Shown in pieces: positions 24,901 through 37,251 of a stretch of 64,000 nt of DNA; position 1 is the first letter of the stretch; every line of letters starts with the position of its first letter. Source of the stretch: Chrysoporthe austroafricana (lineage: Eukaryota; Ascomycota; Sordariomycetes; Diaporthales; Cryphonectriaceae); contig JYIP02000003.1 in assembly GCA_001051155.2 (NCBI GenBank), positions 5,456,001 through 5,520,000 on the forward strand. The letters are read 5' to 3'. A program made the translations under genes and the position numbers. The notes below the pieces were generated by a model. That model searched no databases. It was not told the origin of the DNA and saw only the letters and a list, made by a program, of their open reading frames with translations.

Positions 24901-26200
24901 AATTTCTGCTTAAAATCTTTTTATATTTATTATTTCCGAAACGGTATTTCCTTATAGTTTTATAATTCATATAGCTTTATAATGTTCTGTATTGGATTAT
25001 TTTTTCGTTAATCGCTAATTGCTTAAATTTCTAATCCGTTTTTAATTTATATTTATAAATTCGAAATATTCGTAACCCTTTTCTATTTATTTATCTTAAA
25101 GGTATATTTAAGCCTATTTAAATATATATTCCCAATATTATCCTTAATAATTAAGACTTTCTTTTCTCTATTAATTATAACTTTCTCAGTAAGTATAGTT
25201 TATTTTTATAAAATCTAGCTAGTAATTTAATCGATTCGAAAGTTATATTTCTTAAGCTATAATATTTTTAAGATTAATTCATATTATGCCATATCTATAA
25301 TATCGAAAATAATTTCTATTATAAGGCTTTAAATCGAAATAAATAAGTAATTAGTTTCTATATTAATTATACCAAAGTTATATATAACCGCTTTTCCTTC
25401 TATAGTATTAAATTTATAAGGATTTTTCTTTTATATTTAAGGGATTCGTTTTCTATTAATAATTTCTAGCGAAATAAAATTTCCTTATACGCTGCTATCC
25501 AAAAGCGTGCCGTATCGTTACCCGTTAATATATACGTTTAATATAATATATTTCTTATCCTTTTTCATAATTGCGCATAGAAATCTCGTAATTCTAATCG
25601 GCTATTATTCCGTTATAAGCAATCCTTTCCTTTTGGAATATTCTAGGTTTTTCTTGCTGCTTGCCTTATTAATTTTCGTACTTAGCTTTAGCTATACTGC
25701 TTTGCTTTTTTAGCTTTCTGCAATTAATATTATCTCTTAGTTTTATCTTATATATAAATAGAACATGCTATAATATAGCATTGCTCCCATATCGTTTTTC
25801 CTTAGATATATTTCTATAAATAGTTATTAAGGAATCTAATATAAGCATTATTGTTTTCGATATGCAAGACTTTTCTATATTTTTTTCGGGATTTTATAAT
25901 AGGTTAAATTAATTAATTCTATTCCTTAATTGGAAATTAATTATATTTAACTTTTTCGCTAAAATATATTTAGCAATTATAATAAATATAGCATATTCAA
26001 GCAAGTTTGTAATAATAAGAGTATAAATAATTAATCCTTTTATCTTTCTAAAATTTATATTTGCTATTCTGAAATAAAATGCTTTAAAAGAGTTCTTATA
26101 GCGTAAGCTTATAAATAAAATGCTTAATTTTCATATATTTGGATATTTAGCTATTTCGTTCTAATTATTTTTATTTTTCATGCTAAGAAACCGTTTCCTT
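21990..26200 (-). pseudogene. pol of element C
   Basis: Minus strand: chromodomain at about 22010-22145 (LEYEIGQIFKYRK, YLIKWKRYYSNKNS), integrase core at 22767-23220 (MQYNNILVIICKLSKYAYF, SSIAEDLVYTF), RNase H at about 23340-23700 and RT at about 23900-24650 with Y-x-D-D changed to YFNN. Stops are frequent. The hydrophobic plus-strand frame 25507-25713 is a reverse-complement artefact of the linker. Confidence 0.82.
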
Positions 26201-26699
26201 TATTCTTATACTAAGCTTTTTTTCCTATATAAGGGTTAGTAAATTATCCGGCTATTTATTTTGCAGAATTATTTCTTTAAATATAATATTAAGTATAAGT
26301 ATTCTTTGTTTTTGAATACCGAATTTATCTTTTATTATTATATTCTATTATCGTTCGAAATAATAAGTTCAGGGAAATCTTCCCAAATCTGTTTTTTTAA
26401 TATTAAAAGGGTTATTCGAATAATCGGAATCGCTGCTATTTATAGCCGTATTGTAAATAAGGCCTTTTTTTCCTATAACGAATTGCTTTTATTCTTTAAA
26501 TTTATATAAAAACTATTCTAAACCTTTTTTCGCTATAAAATATAATAAATAATAATTTTAATAGCAAGCTATTTAACTTATGCTATTATAATTAGAATTT
26601 GCTACTTATTCCGGTAAGATATTATTATTTAGCTAATTAAATTCCTTTCGTTAAGCAATATTAACTTATTCTTCTAAAATTAATTTCCAATTTCGTTTT

Positions 26700-27600
26700 T
26701 TCCTTTCCTAATAATAATTGCATACGATATAGCCTTTTTTGCTATAATTATAATAAATAACTTTTTTGCATTATTCTTATATAAAAGTATTTAGTTTTAT
26801 AAATTTAATATATATTATATTTAAATAAGCTATATTATTCCGAATTTTCTATTAAAACTTGCGCTTTCTTGAATTAAGTTAATATTTTAAGGCATTATTA
26901 TAATTCTTCTATTATTATTAATATTGCTCGTAAAATCGATTATCGATTCGGACTGCTTTATTAATAAACTCGCTAAATTTTTCGAATCGGTTTTCCTTAT
27001 AAAATTCGTCTTGAATTTTTTCTTTAAATCCTATATAATAAGCATCTATAAAGGGCTCGTTTTTGTAATCCAAATAAGCGATAATTTGCCGGAATTTGAC
27101 CGTATAATTTGCAACTGAACCGGTTTATCGTAATATTTCAAGCTATCGTATTGCAATATATCGTTCGTTCGGGTTTCCGAAAGTTTTTGTAAGAGCTAAT
27201 TCGAAATTGGCATAGCGTTAGAAAATGCATTTAGTATTTTCGGAACGGAATTCCTTGCCGTTATCTAAATAGTTGCGGAAAGTTAATTCCTATTACTGAA
27301 AAGCCGTTCTTTCAAAGCGACTTCCCGCGAAATCGATCTTATCGTAAATAGTCCTGAATTGAATGCTATAGTATTTGAAATAAGCTTTGAGTTGAGTTAA
27401 AAAGGCTTAGAAATCCTTTCGAATGCTTTTGTAAAGCCCGGGCTTATCAAGCTTGAAAGCTTTGGCTTGCTAAAAGGCATTAAAGCGGATAATTTTGTTC
27501 TTAATTTTTTCGATTTGCTAGTATAGGGCTATATTTTGTTATTGAAGCTGCTCGTTAATAAGAGTAATTGGGGCTTTTTCCTATAAAGCCTGGTTATTAG
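26700..27600 (-). pseudogene. gag of element C
   Basis: Same gag domain and position (about 0.57-1.47 kb from the 5' LTR start) as in element A, with the zinc knuckle near 26735-26785. Broken by RIP-type stops. Confidence 0.75.
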
Positions 27601-27688
27601 AAAAAGACGGGGTTTGAAGCGCTATCGTATTTCCGGTATTGCTTAAAGGATATATACTGAACTATTTTTAAATAAGAATCGTAAAAAT

Positions 27689-28174
27689 GTTATAAATGCT
27701 GTAATAATCCTGGAATAAACTGTAATATTAAAGGGTTTATATTAGCAAAGGCAATATTAAATATAATCTTGAATACTAAGAAACGTATTCAGATTAAAAG
27801 TTTACAATATTTATAAGCCAATATAGCTATTACTGGGAAATAAGTAGAGTCCAAATAATACTTAAATTTACGATTGAAAAGCTATAATAATCTATCTAGT
27901 AGATATTCTGTCCTTATATATCCAGCTTTTTAGTTCCTGATCTATTAAGTTTGGAGCAGATTTTCAGATCCTGGATCGGCCGGGCCTGGAGCAAATCCTC
28001 AGATCCTAGATCTATTAAGTCTGGAGCAAATCCTTAGATCCTCCCTATTTCGTAACTCTAGCCCTAGCTTATATAAGTAAGTAAGGGAATTCTTTAAGCG
28101 GGGCTGCGAATAAAGTGCTTGACTGTTCCCTATTTTTTTCCCTATATGTTTTATTTCTTTATTGGGTTATAATA
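27689..28174 (-). repeat. 5' LTR of element C, 486 bp
   Basis: It runs TGTTATAAATGC to GGTTATAATA on the plus strand. It shares the CAGATCCTGGATC tandem of the 3' LTR. Immediately outside is the target duplication AAGCT. Confidence 0.9.
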
Positions 28175-28350
28175 AAGCTGCTAGTATAAGGCTATATTTT
28201 ACTGCTAGAATTATTCGTTAATAAGGATAGCCGAAGCTTTTTTTTAAAAAGCTTGGTTGCTAAAAGAAAACGGAATCTAAAGCGCTATCGTATTTCGGAT
28301 ATTGCTTAAAGGGTATATACTAAACTATTCTTAAATAAGAATCGTAAAAA

Positions 28351-28763
28351 TATTATAAATATTATAGCAAATCTTGAAATATATTATAAAGTTAAAGGGT
28401 TTATATTAATAAGAGCGGTATTAAATATAGCTTTAAATATCGAAATACTTTTAAGTAAAGTAACGCAATATTTATAAGCTTAAGCAGCTATTATTTAAAC
28501 GAGCTATAAGGTTCAAGTAGTATTTAGATTTACGACTGAAAAGCTATAGTAATCTATTTAGTAGATATCCTGTCCTTATATATTCAGCTCTTCAGTTCTG
28601 GATCGATAAGTTCCTTTTACGAGTCTGTCAATCCTATCGATCCAGGTTAACCTTAACCCTTTGCTTATATAAGCCCTGGTTGGGTTTTCCTTATAGGGCT
28701 CGCTATTTGCGGACCTTGCTTATTTTATACCTCGTAGCTTAATCTATTTGTTAGGTTATAATA
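28351..28763 (-). repeat. 5' LTR of element B, 413 bp
   Basis: It runs TATTATAAATATTATAGC to GGTTATAATA. Its U3 differs from all other LTRs in the window (GGATCGATAAG, AATCCTATCGATCCAGG). It lacks the ATTACTGG repeats of the LTR at 7122, which would be its partner if X and B were one element. Confidence 0.82.
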
Positions 28764-30051
28764 AGAGGGCTTAAGAGCGGCTTAGCCAGGGCTATTGGCT
28801 ATAAACTAATACCTTTTTACCCAGACCGAATATTCTGGCTGGAAAGGCTTTTTTTACGGGCTAAATAATAGTTTTCGAAAAATAATCGCTTGCTAGCTAC
28901 GCTAGAATTGTTCTAATCTAGAAAGCTAAGCCTCTTTCAATATGCCTTCTTTAAAGATAAGAAAATTTTCAGATTAAGCGGCTAGAAAATATATAAGGTA
29001 TTAAAGAATAAATAAATTAGCTGAATATTATTCGAAAAATAAAGCTATCTAAATTTTTCGGTTATATAGCTTTTATAGCTATTTAAAATTAATAGCTTAA
29101 TTTCTATTAAAATTTCTAGCTTAATATATAATATAAAGATTTTTCTTAGCTATTCGAAAGCTATTTCATTATTTATCTAGCTATTTATTATAATAGTAAA
29201 TTGCTAAGTTCGGAAAGGCTCGAAATTGCAAGAGAATTACTGCTGCTAAATTATTTTTCCTTTGAATATTATAAGAAGAGAAAAATAATTGCCTTAAACC
29301 GATATATATTCCCAAAACGAAATCCAAATACGTAAACCAGGCTATTTTTTCTATATTAGATAGCTCTAAAAGCTTCCTAAAACTAGATTATTTTCCCCTT
29401 AACCTTTAATTATTCTAGCTTTATCCATATTCCATTTATTAGCTAGTTTTATTAAGCTTATTCGTAATTGCTAGAAAATCTAAAACTAGAGCCGAATTAT
29501 TTCTATTCGAATTCTGTTTATTCGAGCTGAATCGATTCGTTTAGCCCTCTGGGTTTTAAAAATCGGATTGCGCTATAGAAAAGCTATTAGCCAGTTCTTC
29601 CCTAAGGGCTAAAAGTCGCTTTTAATCGTAAAAATTCGCTAAGCAAATGCTTTTAATTCTTAATAAATCGGAAAAAGGCCTATATTAGCTTGAGCTATAG
29701 CTTAAAAGGCTAGTTCTTTTTTCTGAACGGTAAAGAGTTTCTGATCTCTTTCGTAAGCGATTTTTCGTAGCTAGGCGCTTGCCAGATATTCCCTTAGAGT
29801 ACCTCTTGGAACGCTATACTCGGAGGAGGCGGTCCTTTGAGATATACTAGCCCTGACTGCAATAATGGCCTGCTGAAGATCAGCTTCGAGATAGGTTATC
29901 TTGAACCATTGATGCTTGAAACGACTTTCTTACTTTTCTAAAGCAGTTCTTTACCAACTCTTTAGTTTCTCACAATTCCTTGTCCAGCTTTACCGCCACA
30001 CCCAGCAGGGTGGGCGGCTAGGGGGGGTGGGCGGCTAAGGGGTGTGGTGAC
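28764..30051. other. RIP-damaged then normal DNA without a recognised gene
   Basis: 28764 to about 29830 is AT-rich with the TpA-rich look of RIP but shows no LTR, gag or pol motif that I recognise. From about 29830 the composition becomes normal. Just before 30052 there is a small tandem of GGGTGGGCGGCTAAGG-like units (30007-30045). Confidence 0.6.
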
Positions 30052-30892
30052 TTAAGGGTAGCACTCACATGGCACCTGGATCGCTGGTGCAGTGGTATTG
30101 ACAACCCAAGAGTACGAGTTCAGAGATTGCGTACCGCTTGGCAGACTCGCCGGATCCACCCCGTCTTTGAGGTCGATATTGATCTTCATGTTCTGAGGAG
30201 CGATAATAGAGAGGCGAAGTCCATCAATAAACTCGGCTTCTTGACGCCCGCCCGTAGTGATATTGACGGTCCTCGTCGCGCCCTGGCCGTACTGGACGAG
30301 GATGTTACTTGTGTCGACGTTCGTTCGACCCAGGAGCATGTACTCGCCGTCAATATTGGTCATCTTGATAATCCGAGTGTTGTTCTCAGACCTATGAACA
30401 TTCCTAGTAGTCTCGTCGACCACCCAACTTGCTTTGTCGTCTGCGAGCTTGCCTACGTAGGTGTTGCTCTCCTGGACTCCCATCCGAGTCAATGAGTCAA
30501 GGTCATATGGAATTTCAATCTTAGCGATAAGGTCCTGCGCATTATCGCTCGTCTGAACAACATAAGAGTAATTCTTCAGCGCGATGAAAGATTCGCCAGT
30601 GGACCCAGTAACGAATTGGCCAGCAAGCGGCTGCGTATTCTGTTTCACCACGACCGTTCTGTTGTGCGGCGAAAATAGGTCTAGAGCTAGCCCGTCGGCA
30701 AAGTCTTGGTCGAATCTTTCCATCTAGTATTTATTGTAGTCAGCTAGGTCAGGTCACGAATGGCCAGAGCCACCGTTGTGAACCTACCGCTCAAGGAATT
30801 GCGATCACATCCCCAAATGTAGGTAACGTTTCGGTATCATTTTGAGCTGCGGATAGTACTGCCAGGAGTACGAATACTAAGAGAATACTCAT
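30052..30892 (-). CDS. Putative secreted protein of unknown function, two exons
   Basis: ATG at 30892 opens a signal-peptide-like start (MSILLVFVLLAVLSAAQ). A 223-codon block ends at TAA 30052 and contains GLALDLFSPHNRT, GESFIALKNYSYV and GEYMLLGR. The two must be joined by an intron ending TACTAG at 30724, which has a CTGAC branch site just upstream. If the donor is GTGATC (intron 30724-30808, 85 bp), the frame is intact and gives 251 aa. If it is the better consensus GTAGGT (30724-30787, 64 bp), an in-frame TGA at 30793-30791 lies six bases before it, so the gene would carry one nonsense change. The protein resembles hypothetical secreted fungal proteins I cannot name. It ends PCECYP. N-glycosylation sequons (NRT, NYS, NIT) fit secretion. 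Confidence 0.68.
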
Positions 30893-32287
30893 TTTCGCGA
30901 TCTATATTGATTTTTCGAGGATCGTTTTCTGCGATGAAAGGATACACCTACTGGTATTTCATATGATTAACTTGAGGCATGCCGAGGCGCAGAGACTGGT
31001 CACTCGTCATGGAATATATAATTTGTGTTTTTTAAAAGGTACTAGCTAAATGCCGGTCAGGAGCTAGCGGCTTGTGAGATTGAAGCTTGGTTAAAGTGTT
31101 TCAGACAGGGCGCTAAGCAGGAGACGGAAAAAAAGACAAAGAAAACGAGAAGGTGGCGAAGACATGGATCCTAAGTGATCCTCTAGCCATGAATCCCAAA
31201 AATAGACATTTCACAGATCATAGTACAGGTGACCCTTTCAAAAGGGCGGCCATGGAACGACATCACGACAAGTCACTCCGGAAGTTATAGTATTCAGCAG
31301 GCTAGGTCTGGGCTACTGCAGCTATTTGGCTGGAGATTGGTTTCGACGAAGGTCTAGCGACTTGGCAACTAATAAGGTTGTTTCAGGGTTGGCTACCCGC
31401 GAACAAGAGACTGAAGGGGGACCGTCTCGTATTTACCATTTTCAGACTTAAGGCATTAGATACCCAAGCGGCCGTATCAACTGATAATCGGCGCATAAAA
31501 GCCAACCCTTCAGCATAAGACCGGCGGCCGACCTCTTGAGAAACCAGTCCGGTGAGACGTGTCTTCGGATTTTAAGGTAGCCAGAGGCCTTATATTTCCC
31601 AGATTGGGATTAGTCGTCGGCGCATTTATACTTGGCGTCGCATTCATGAGAGAGTTGAGTTGTGTGCTATGTAGATCTTCTTGCCAGCTTCTTTAGTATG
31701 GCAAGAAATCTCATTCTAGGGCACGACCTCACAATTACTCACTGTGCCCGTGTGCTGCCGTGCTGCGACTCGTGTAACTCGGAAAATCGTAATCGCATAT
31801 CCTCGGGACTGGTCGTAGCCGACGTGACGGGTTTGAATAGTTCGTGTAACAGTCATGGAAACATGAGACGTAAGCTAGTGAAGTTACTAGTAGCTTTTTT
31901 TGCAACAGTGATTTATCGTATAAGTTAATGTGCGGTCTTAGAATTCTAGTAAAATTTGAGAGACAGTTTTACTACTCGCATCCAATTATACACTTAAGTT
32001 CGAACTCTGCTTGAAATTGAAAAGACCGTCGCGTGGTATATGAAGTTATTGCGTGGGGCAGCAGGTATTCGAGCGGCACTAAAAGACCGACAACAACCAA
32101 AGATCAATGGACATATTAGATTAGCGTTATGTATATGACATATCTCGAAGTAGGTAATATGCTATGCTTTGTGCTCGGACAAGTGCGCTCGCCCGACCAG
32201 ACAGACCAGACGTCCGTCAGCTATATCAGGCCTTCGTCATTCCCAGCCATTGGGAGTGGTCACTGCTTTATCCTGGCACATGCTTAC
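30893..32287. other. Intergenic, no gene supported
   Basis: This is the upstream region of the secreted-protein gene and the degraded 3' end of the antiporter relic. The reading frame at 31662-31928 starts with GTG and has no protein-like features. After the donor site at 32287 no continuation exon of the antiporter was found. Confidence 0.6.
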
Positions 32288-33321
32288 CTTGCCGATAGCC
32301 ATAAACAGCGAGAAAACAATGCCATGACACAGGACGGTGCCAGTCCAAAGCTCGAGGAAGGGAATGGCGAAACCAATGCTTGCGAAGAAGAGGGGTTCTA
32401 ATAAGATTTTCCGGGCTCCAGATACATACTCACAAAATGTCTCATGGAACGTGGGTGCTCGCGCCTGATTAGCGGGAGAATGGGCAGCCCCAACCTCTGT
32501 CGGCCGACCTAGGAGGGTGCTTAAAAACGTGCCAGCCAAAAAAAAACCAAAAAGTAATGAGGCACCGGCATAGGCACAGACGACAAGGTGTGCACACAAA
32601 ATGAGTATCGTGAGGCAAGCGGTGGCTTTGTGAGCAAACCTGCGGATGGTCTGCTCGAGCAGGCGTCGATAAAGGGGACCAACAACGTGTGCAGCTAGCA
32701 AAGGCGAGACAGCTCCGATGACCAAACTCGCAACAATAGGTCTCCCTATGATTCATCCGATGGTATTTTTTCCGGTGCCCATGCCGCCAAGGTTTGAAGT
32801 AACGCTGACCGTGATGGGGCCAACCACATCGTCAAAGAGAGCAGCAGACACCAGCACCATGCCAAATTTGGTCCGTGTGAAGTCAATCTCTGCTGAGCTG
32901 CTAATGACCACGAATTTAGTGCCAATTGACGTTGTAGAAAGCGCCGCGCCCACAATGAAAGTCTCCAAGGCACCATAATAGAAGCCCAGGAATAAGAGAA
33001 GATAGCAGAGAGCGATGGGTGTGGTTATACCAATGCCCGCAGCGATAATGCTCAAAATAAAGTCCGTCTTTGTAGATCCAGTCGAATGGTCAGTCCTCCC
33101 TCGAAAATGATTAGGATCGGGCCGACGTAGCCCACGGCCATGAACGTCTCCAGCCATTCGGCAGGCAAGATATTTCCAATAGGCGCTCCATACAGAATGC
33201 CAACTAGAATTTGCCCAATGAGGCCTGCCCGTGTGGTCTTCTTAAAGACTAATCCGACGGCCGAGAGGAAGAATAAGAACAAGATCAAGACGAGTAGATT
33301 GGTAATATTGGGCTCGTGATA
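32288..33321 (-). pseudogene. Broken CPA2-type cation/H+ antiporter
   Basis: The minus strand encodes consecutive antiporter segments: YHEPNITNLLVLILFLF, then GLIGQILVGILYGAP, GPILIIFEGGL, GAALSTTSIGTKF, LFDDVVGPI, and LEPLFFASIGFAIPF. These match the order of membrane segments and motifs of the fungal Kef/CPA2-like Na+/H+ exchanger family. Two lesions are seen: a frameshift at about 33065-33085 (between LTIRLD and TDFILS) and an in-frame TGA at 32755-32753. The last exon ends at a good donor (AAG|GTAAGC, 32288/32287), but the C-terminal half is not found downstream. At the other end the coding sequence follows CTGTAG with a CTAAC branch-like site 45 bp upstream, so an upstream exon with the start codon may exist. 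The composition is not RIP-like, so decay is by ordinary mutation and truncation. Confidence 0.8.
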
Positions 33322-35641
33322 CTACAGATAGCCAGTCGTTCCCTGGCTTTGGCCCGTGGCCCGCTATGGTCAACAGTTAGAACCACAGCTTTCGATTGAG
33401 AAAAATGTTTGCTGAGTCGGCGTCTTAGGAGCGGCCTTCTTGCAGAAAGCCTAAGATGGGCTAAGAGCACCGACGCCCTTCTCACATAAAAGAATCGCCT
33501 GATGGAAGGAGTGGTGTTGAGTCGGCTATGAGCGATTTTCTCGCTCCCGGGAAATAGTGAACACTGCTCAATTTTAAGAGGATTTCGAGGGTTGGATTGA
33601 CACAAAGATATGCAGTGCATCAGCAATATGCAGGATACTGTATTTATCGGAGTTGCAGGGGCAGCATTCGTTAAACAGCATGCTGAATCCTGAAAAACGA
33701 TCCGAATCTTGACAAAAATTGTCGCGGTATGATTGGCTTTTAAGCTTAGCTAGGCTAGAGGGATATGAGGACTTGTTCTTATCGACCTACCTAGGTAGTT
33801 ATTATAGATCTTATACGAGGCCTAGCTAGACTTGCTTGCCTATTAGGCACCTAGTAGTAGTAGGAGTAGTAGTAGAGCCGTTGAAGGAGCGACCTTAGGT
33901 CGAATTTACACTCAAAAGGGTCCGAAATGTGCTGCGATAACAGTGAGCATCGATTCAGGAAATCGTTTCGTGGGCTGGTTATAAGTCAACGTCTGCACGA
34001 CATGTAATTCGAGAAGAGTGGTATGTCATGCTACTTATGTAGTTAATCAGCCGAGTCTCAATCTTTAGTTGACCAGGATTTTCTATAAAACCTTCTGGAC
34101 CTATCCACTTCAGACAATGGCCCCAATGTATTACTTATTTGGGGGAGGCTCCGTATCATGACTATATAAGCAGCTTCGAAGTGACGGTATACCCGTTGTT
34201 ACACGGACACTATGAGGGTGTCAAGAACACTGGATTTCCCAGGCATCGCGAGCTACGCGCCGTTGGGCACCTCAGACCCGCCCAACGGCAGGAAGGAAGG
34301 AACCCAACTGCACGAAAAAGGGGGCTGTATAGTGGGTGCCTGAGGCAGACGTCGAGAACAGAGGTCTATAAGTACGGTGGGAGCAAGCCCGCCGGACCAA
34401 GGAAGAACCTGGTCTCTCAAGCACTCCCTAGACTACCTTAACAGTTATCGTTAAATGAGGACCCTTCCGAGCCCCATTCAGTGCCCTTGTAATAGCCGTG
34501 CATAGCGCGCCAGCCTAGTCAGTCGTGGATTACAGGTTTCCGTAAGCCTAAGAAGTTGAGCAACACTGCTGTGGCCAGTATCAGTTGACATCACAGCCAA
34601 GCGAAGCCATAACCAACTCTGGCACCCTGAGATGTTGCATCAGGATTGAGAACAATGAGTATGAGCAGGAGACGTGGGCGGAGACCTTGAGTCTAGGCTG
34701 GTGGTTGTCCTCAGCGATAGAGGAGGTACATACAAGCAGGGGCTGATGAAATGGGCTCAAGTAATATTTCGAATGTAGAAAGAATGATCTCATATTAGAT
34801 CAACTACCGTAGCTTGGAACTCGCTATTGTTTATAGGGTGGGTGTATGATGATCCACGCCAACGCGTGCGCCCTAAACAACCTCGAACAGGATAGATCAA
34901 GAAGACCACTGAAAAAGGCAGCGCTCAGTCATTGCTAAGAGCTCTATGCGATACTTTGAGCCCGACATGCGGTGGCAGGTCGATTTGCTCCTGGTACAGG
35001 TGCAAGTATCCTTCGGCGGTGATAGAGCACTCGGTGCTTCTGCCTGCTTAACTCCAGGAGAATCCTGACTCCGTAGCCGCGGGGCAGTCCATCGTCCTCC
35101 ATACGTCAGGCAATCAAAGGGCGGTGACTCAGTACGCCTTCCAACATAACAAGACATATTTTCTCGGTGTTCTGGCTTCCAGCGAGAACGGTAGCTGGTC
35201 TCCAACTTTGAGGATGACAGCGAGAGAGCCGAGAAATGTAATATACTGTTAGCGGTGGAGAACATTTTTGCCCCTTCCTTTTCTCCTTGGTGAAATCGGG
35301 TGTGTTGGCAAGGCTCTGGAATACTCGGAGCTGAGGTTGGAAATGGGCTCAAAAAGGGTAAGAACTTGGTGAATGACACCGACCCGGACTTTATCAAGCG
35401 ATATGCGTGCGGCATGAACTGGCGATTTCTAAAATGCTTTGGTGCTTCTACCTCGAGGAGGCCGCCGAGGAGGTCGGTGGCCAGGTGGAGGGTCGCAAGC
35501 AGAGAAGTACGGTAGCCTTAATGGTGTAAATTTTCAATTATACGATAGCTTCGCGGTGGATGGCAGCGACTGAGATTTAATAAGCCTCGTACTAACTAGG
35601 AGTGGGAAAGGACTGGATAAATTAGCAGTTGATTCTGCTCG
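33322..35641. other. 2.3-kb stretch without a supported gene
   Basis: The composition is normal. Frames at 34139-34441 and 34897-35415 lack a convincing start or protein character. At 35390-35510 pieces in different plus-strand frames look weakly coding (DPDFIKRYACGMNW, then FYLEEAAEEVGGQVEG in another frame) and could be a frameshifted gene remnant, but I cannot name it. A TAG-rich simple repeat lies at 33851-33874 (TAGTAGTAGGAGTAGTAGTAG). Confidence 0.5.
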
Positions 35642-36683
35642 CTATGAAGCCTCTCGCCCCCGCGCATGCCACCCTTCAAGGGCCTTCATGACCTCGCCGA
35701 CCGCCCACTCCAACGTCTTCTCAAAATCAAAATCCATCCGGCGGCCACCGTCCTCGGGCTGCTGGACCAAGATCTCCTCCGCCTGCAGCACTTCCCAGTC
35801 TAACTTCCCACCCTCAACATCCCCACCCGCGAACATCCACCTGTGCGCGTCCACGTAGTTGGGCCACACGATCTTGTCCACGTACCCCGGCGGGTCCTTC
35901 CAGAAGCCCTCGAGCGTGACGTAGCCGTCCCTCGCTTCGCGGCGCTGCGTCGCCTTAGCCCGACTCACCTGCAGGAAGAGCTTGATGTCGATCAGGGACA
36001 TGACGCGGCTGAGTTCTGGCGGAGAGAAGAGGAGGAAGCCGTCCAGGAGGCACATTTGGAGCGGTGCCTGTGAGGACAACGAGGTGGTGCTGTGAAATAT
36101 GTCGTGACCCGGGCTGCCGGATTCGAGCCAGGCGGAAACCTTGGCCTTCATGGCTGCTATCTTGGCGTCAGAGGCGGGACACCGTCCTACCGAGTTCTTG
36201 TCTTCTCTCGAGTCCACGAAGGGCTGTGAGAAGATAAGGGCGGAGGAGGCCTTTGGTAAGTAAGATGAGGTGCAAGGAGAAGGGAGAGGAGAAAGCCCGT
36301 GCTGTGTCTCAGGGACCGGGCGCCCGCTGCCACGCCATGGCTGCTGCAAGGACTGTTTCCGACGCGCTGAGAAGGCTTACCGGAAAAGTACCCTCGGAGC
36401 GGATGTGTGAGAGCGCTCTCTCCATATCGGGGATATTCAGTGACTCGGCGCAGTCCCAATCCAGGAGGCCATCTTTCATGGGGAGCCTGTGCCAGCGTTC
36501 AGCTGTCTATCCCCAGGAAGAAAAACTCGGCGATGCGACTGACTCTTCTTCCGGGCGGTAGAAGTCGTCCTCGTGGAGTATGAAGGCGTTGGGGAATATG
36601 TCGCGCAGCAACCTGGCGAGCGTCGTCTTGCCGCTCGAGGAGCAGCCAGAGAGGCCTACGACGACTGCCCTTTGGCCACACAT
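35642..36683 (-). CDS. NRK1: Nicotinamide riboside kinase
   Basis: It phosphorylates nicotinamide riboside to NMN with ATP in the NAD salvage pathway, in the cytosol. Three exons are inferred: 36683-36544, 36486-36381 and 36223-35642, with GT-AG introns of 57 and 157 bp, giving 275 aa (the yeast enzyme is about 240). The start MCGQRAVVVGLSGCSSSGKT carries a P-loop at residues 13-20. HEDDFYRPEE follows (substrate and metal-binding Asp region), then DWDCAESLN, then DKNSVG and LLDGFLLF, all in the order of fungal NRK proteins. The first donor is GTCAGT, a weak but usable site, and it restores the frame to read FYRPEEELPMKDG. The gene is divergent from PTH2, with 568 bp between the starts. Confidence 0.85.
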
Positions 36684-37251
36684 GGCAAGACCAAGCCGCC
36701 AGAGACAAGACAGGGAAAGAAAGAGAGAAAGAAGGACGGGGGAAAGAGGAATCCCAACGAGCTCGCTGACGATACTGCGTACCAGATAAGCCCGTCCTCT
36801 GGCTGCTGTAGCTAGGCAGGAAGGAATCTGAGATGCTCGCAAACCCGGAGGTACCTAGAGCAGTGATAACGATTCCGGCAGGCCCCCTGAGGCGCACAGC
36901 CGCCGAGCTGGTGCCGGCCGCCGAAGCCGAGCCCCTGAAAACTACCGCTGCCTGCCAGACAAAGCAGCCTGGAGTGACGCAACGTTGTCTCTGGCCACAA
37001 CGATCAAAATCATTTGCGGCCACTCACCAAACTTAGCACACCAGCAATCCATCTCCAGCTCCCCGCCCCCACACAACACCACACACACTCCCGGAGGAAG
37101 AAGGGGACCCGCCGAGCCAGCTCGTCTTCTAGTCCAGACCACTCGAGCCCGGCTGCACACGAAGCAGTCAGCTGGTAGGGAGGGCCCTTCCACCAGACCG
37201 TGGACACGCCCACACAACGAAGGACGAAGAGAGGGGAGAAGCGGCAGGGAG
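36684..37251. promoter_or_regulatory. Shared upstream region of NRK1 and PTH2
   Basis: This 568-bp spacer separates the divergent start codons. It contains a purine-rich tract (36705-36750) and a CACACAACACCACACACAC stretch near 37071, but no motif I can assign. Open frames here are extensions of the PTH2 frame without an ATG. Confidence 0.5.

Larger units (their letters stand above)
20772..28174 (-). mobile_element. Element C: complete but RIP-inactivated chromovirus (7403 bp), TSD AAGCT
   Basis: LTRs at 20772-21258 (487 bp) and 27689-28174 (486 bp) bound gag, pol, chromodomain and the antisense gene in minus orientation. A perfect 5-bp target duplication AAGCT lies at 20767-20771 and 28175-28179, directly proving the boundaries. 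The target is gag of element B, so C is younger than B. The polypurine tract next to the 3' LTR (minus strand GGAAAGGGGATAA) is intact. Confidence 0.92.
16937..28763 (-). mobile_element. Element B: 5' part of a minus-strand chromovirus, interrupted by element C
   Basis: Read on the minus strand: 5' LTR 28351-28763, gag start 28175-28350, then element C (20772-28174), then gag (about 19950-20771) and pol through the reverse transcriptase (about 17250-18010). It ends at 16937 against the 3' LTR of element A. The RNase H, integrase and 3' LTR of B are missing or lie in the differing fragment X. The 5 bp after its LTR are AGAGG. Confidence 0.8.

Noticed and set aside
34139..34441. 100-codon plus-strand frame
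   Set aside because: Non-ATG start, arginine/glycine-rich without recognisable motifs, and no splice context.
34897..35415. 172-codon minus-strand frame
   Set aside because: Rich in Ser, Pro and Arg with no family resemblance; probably chance in normal-GC DNA.
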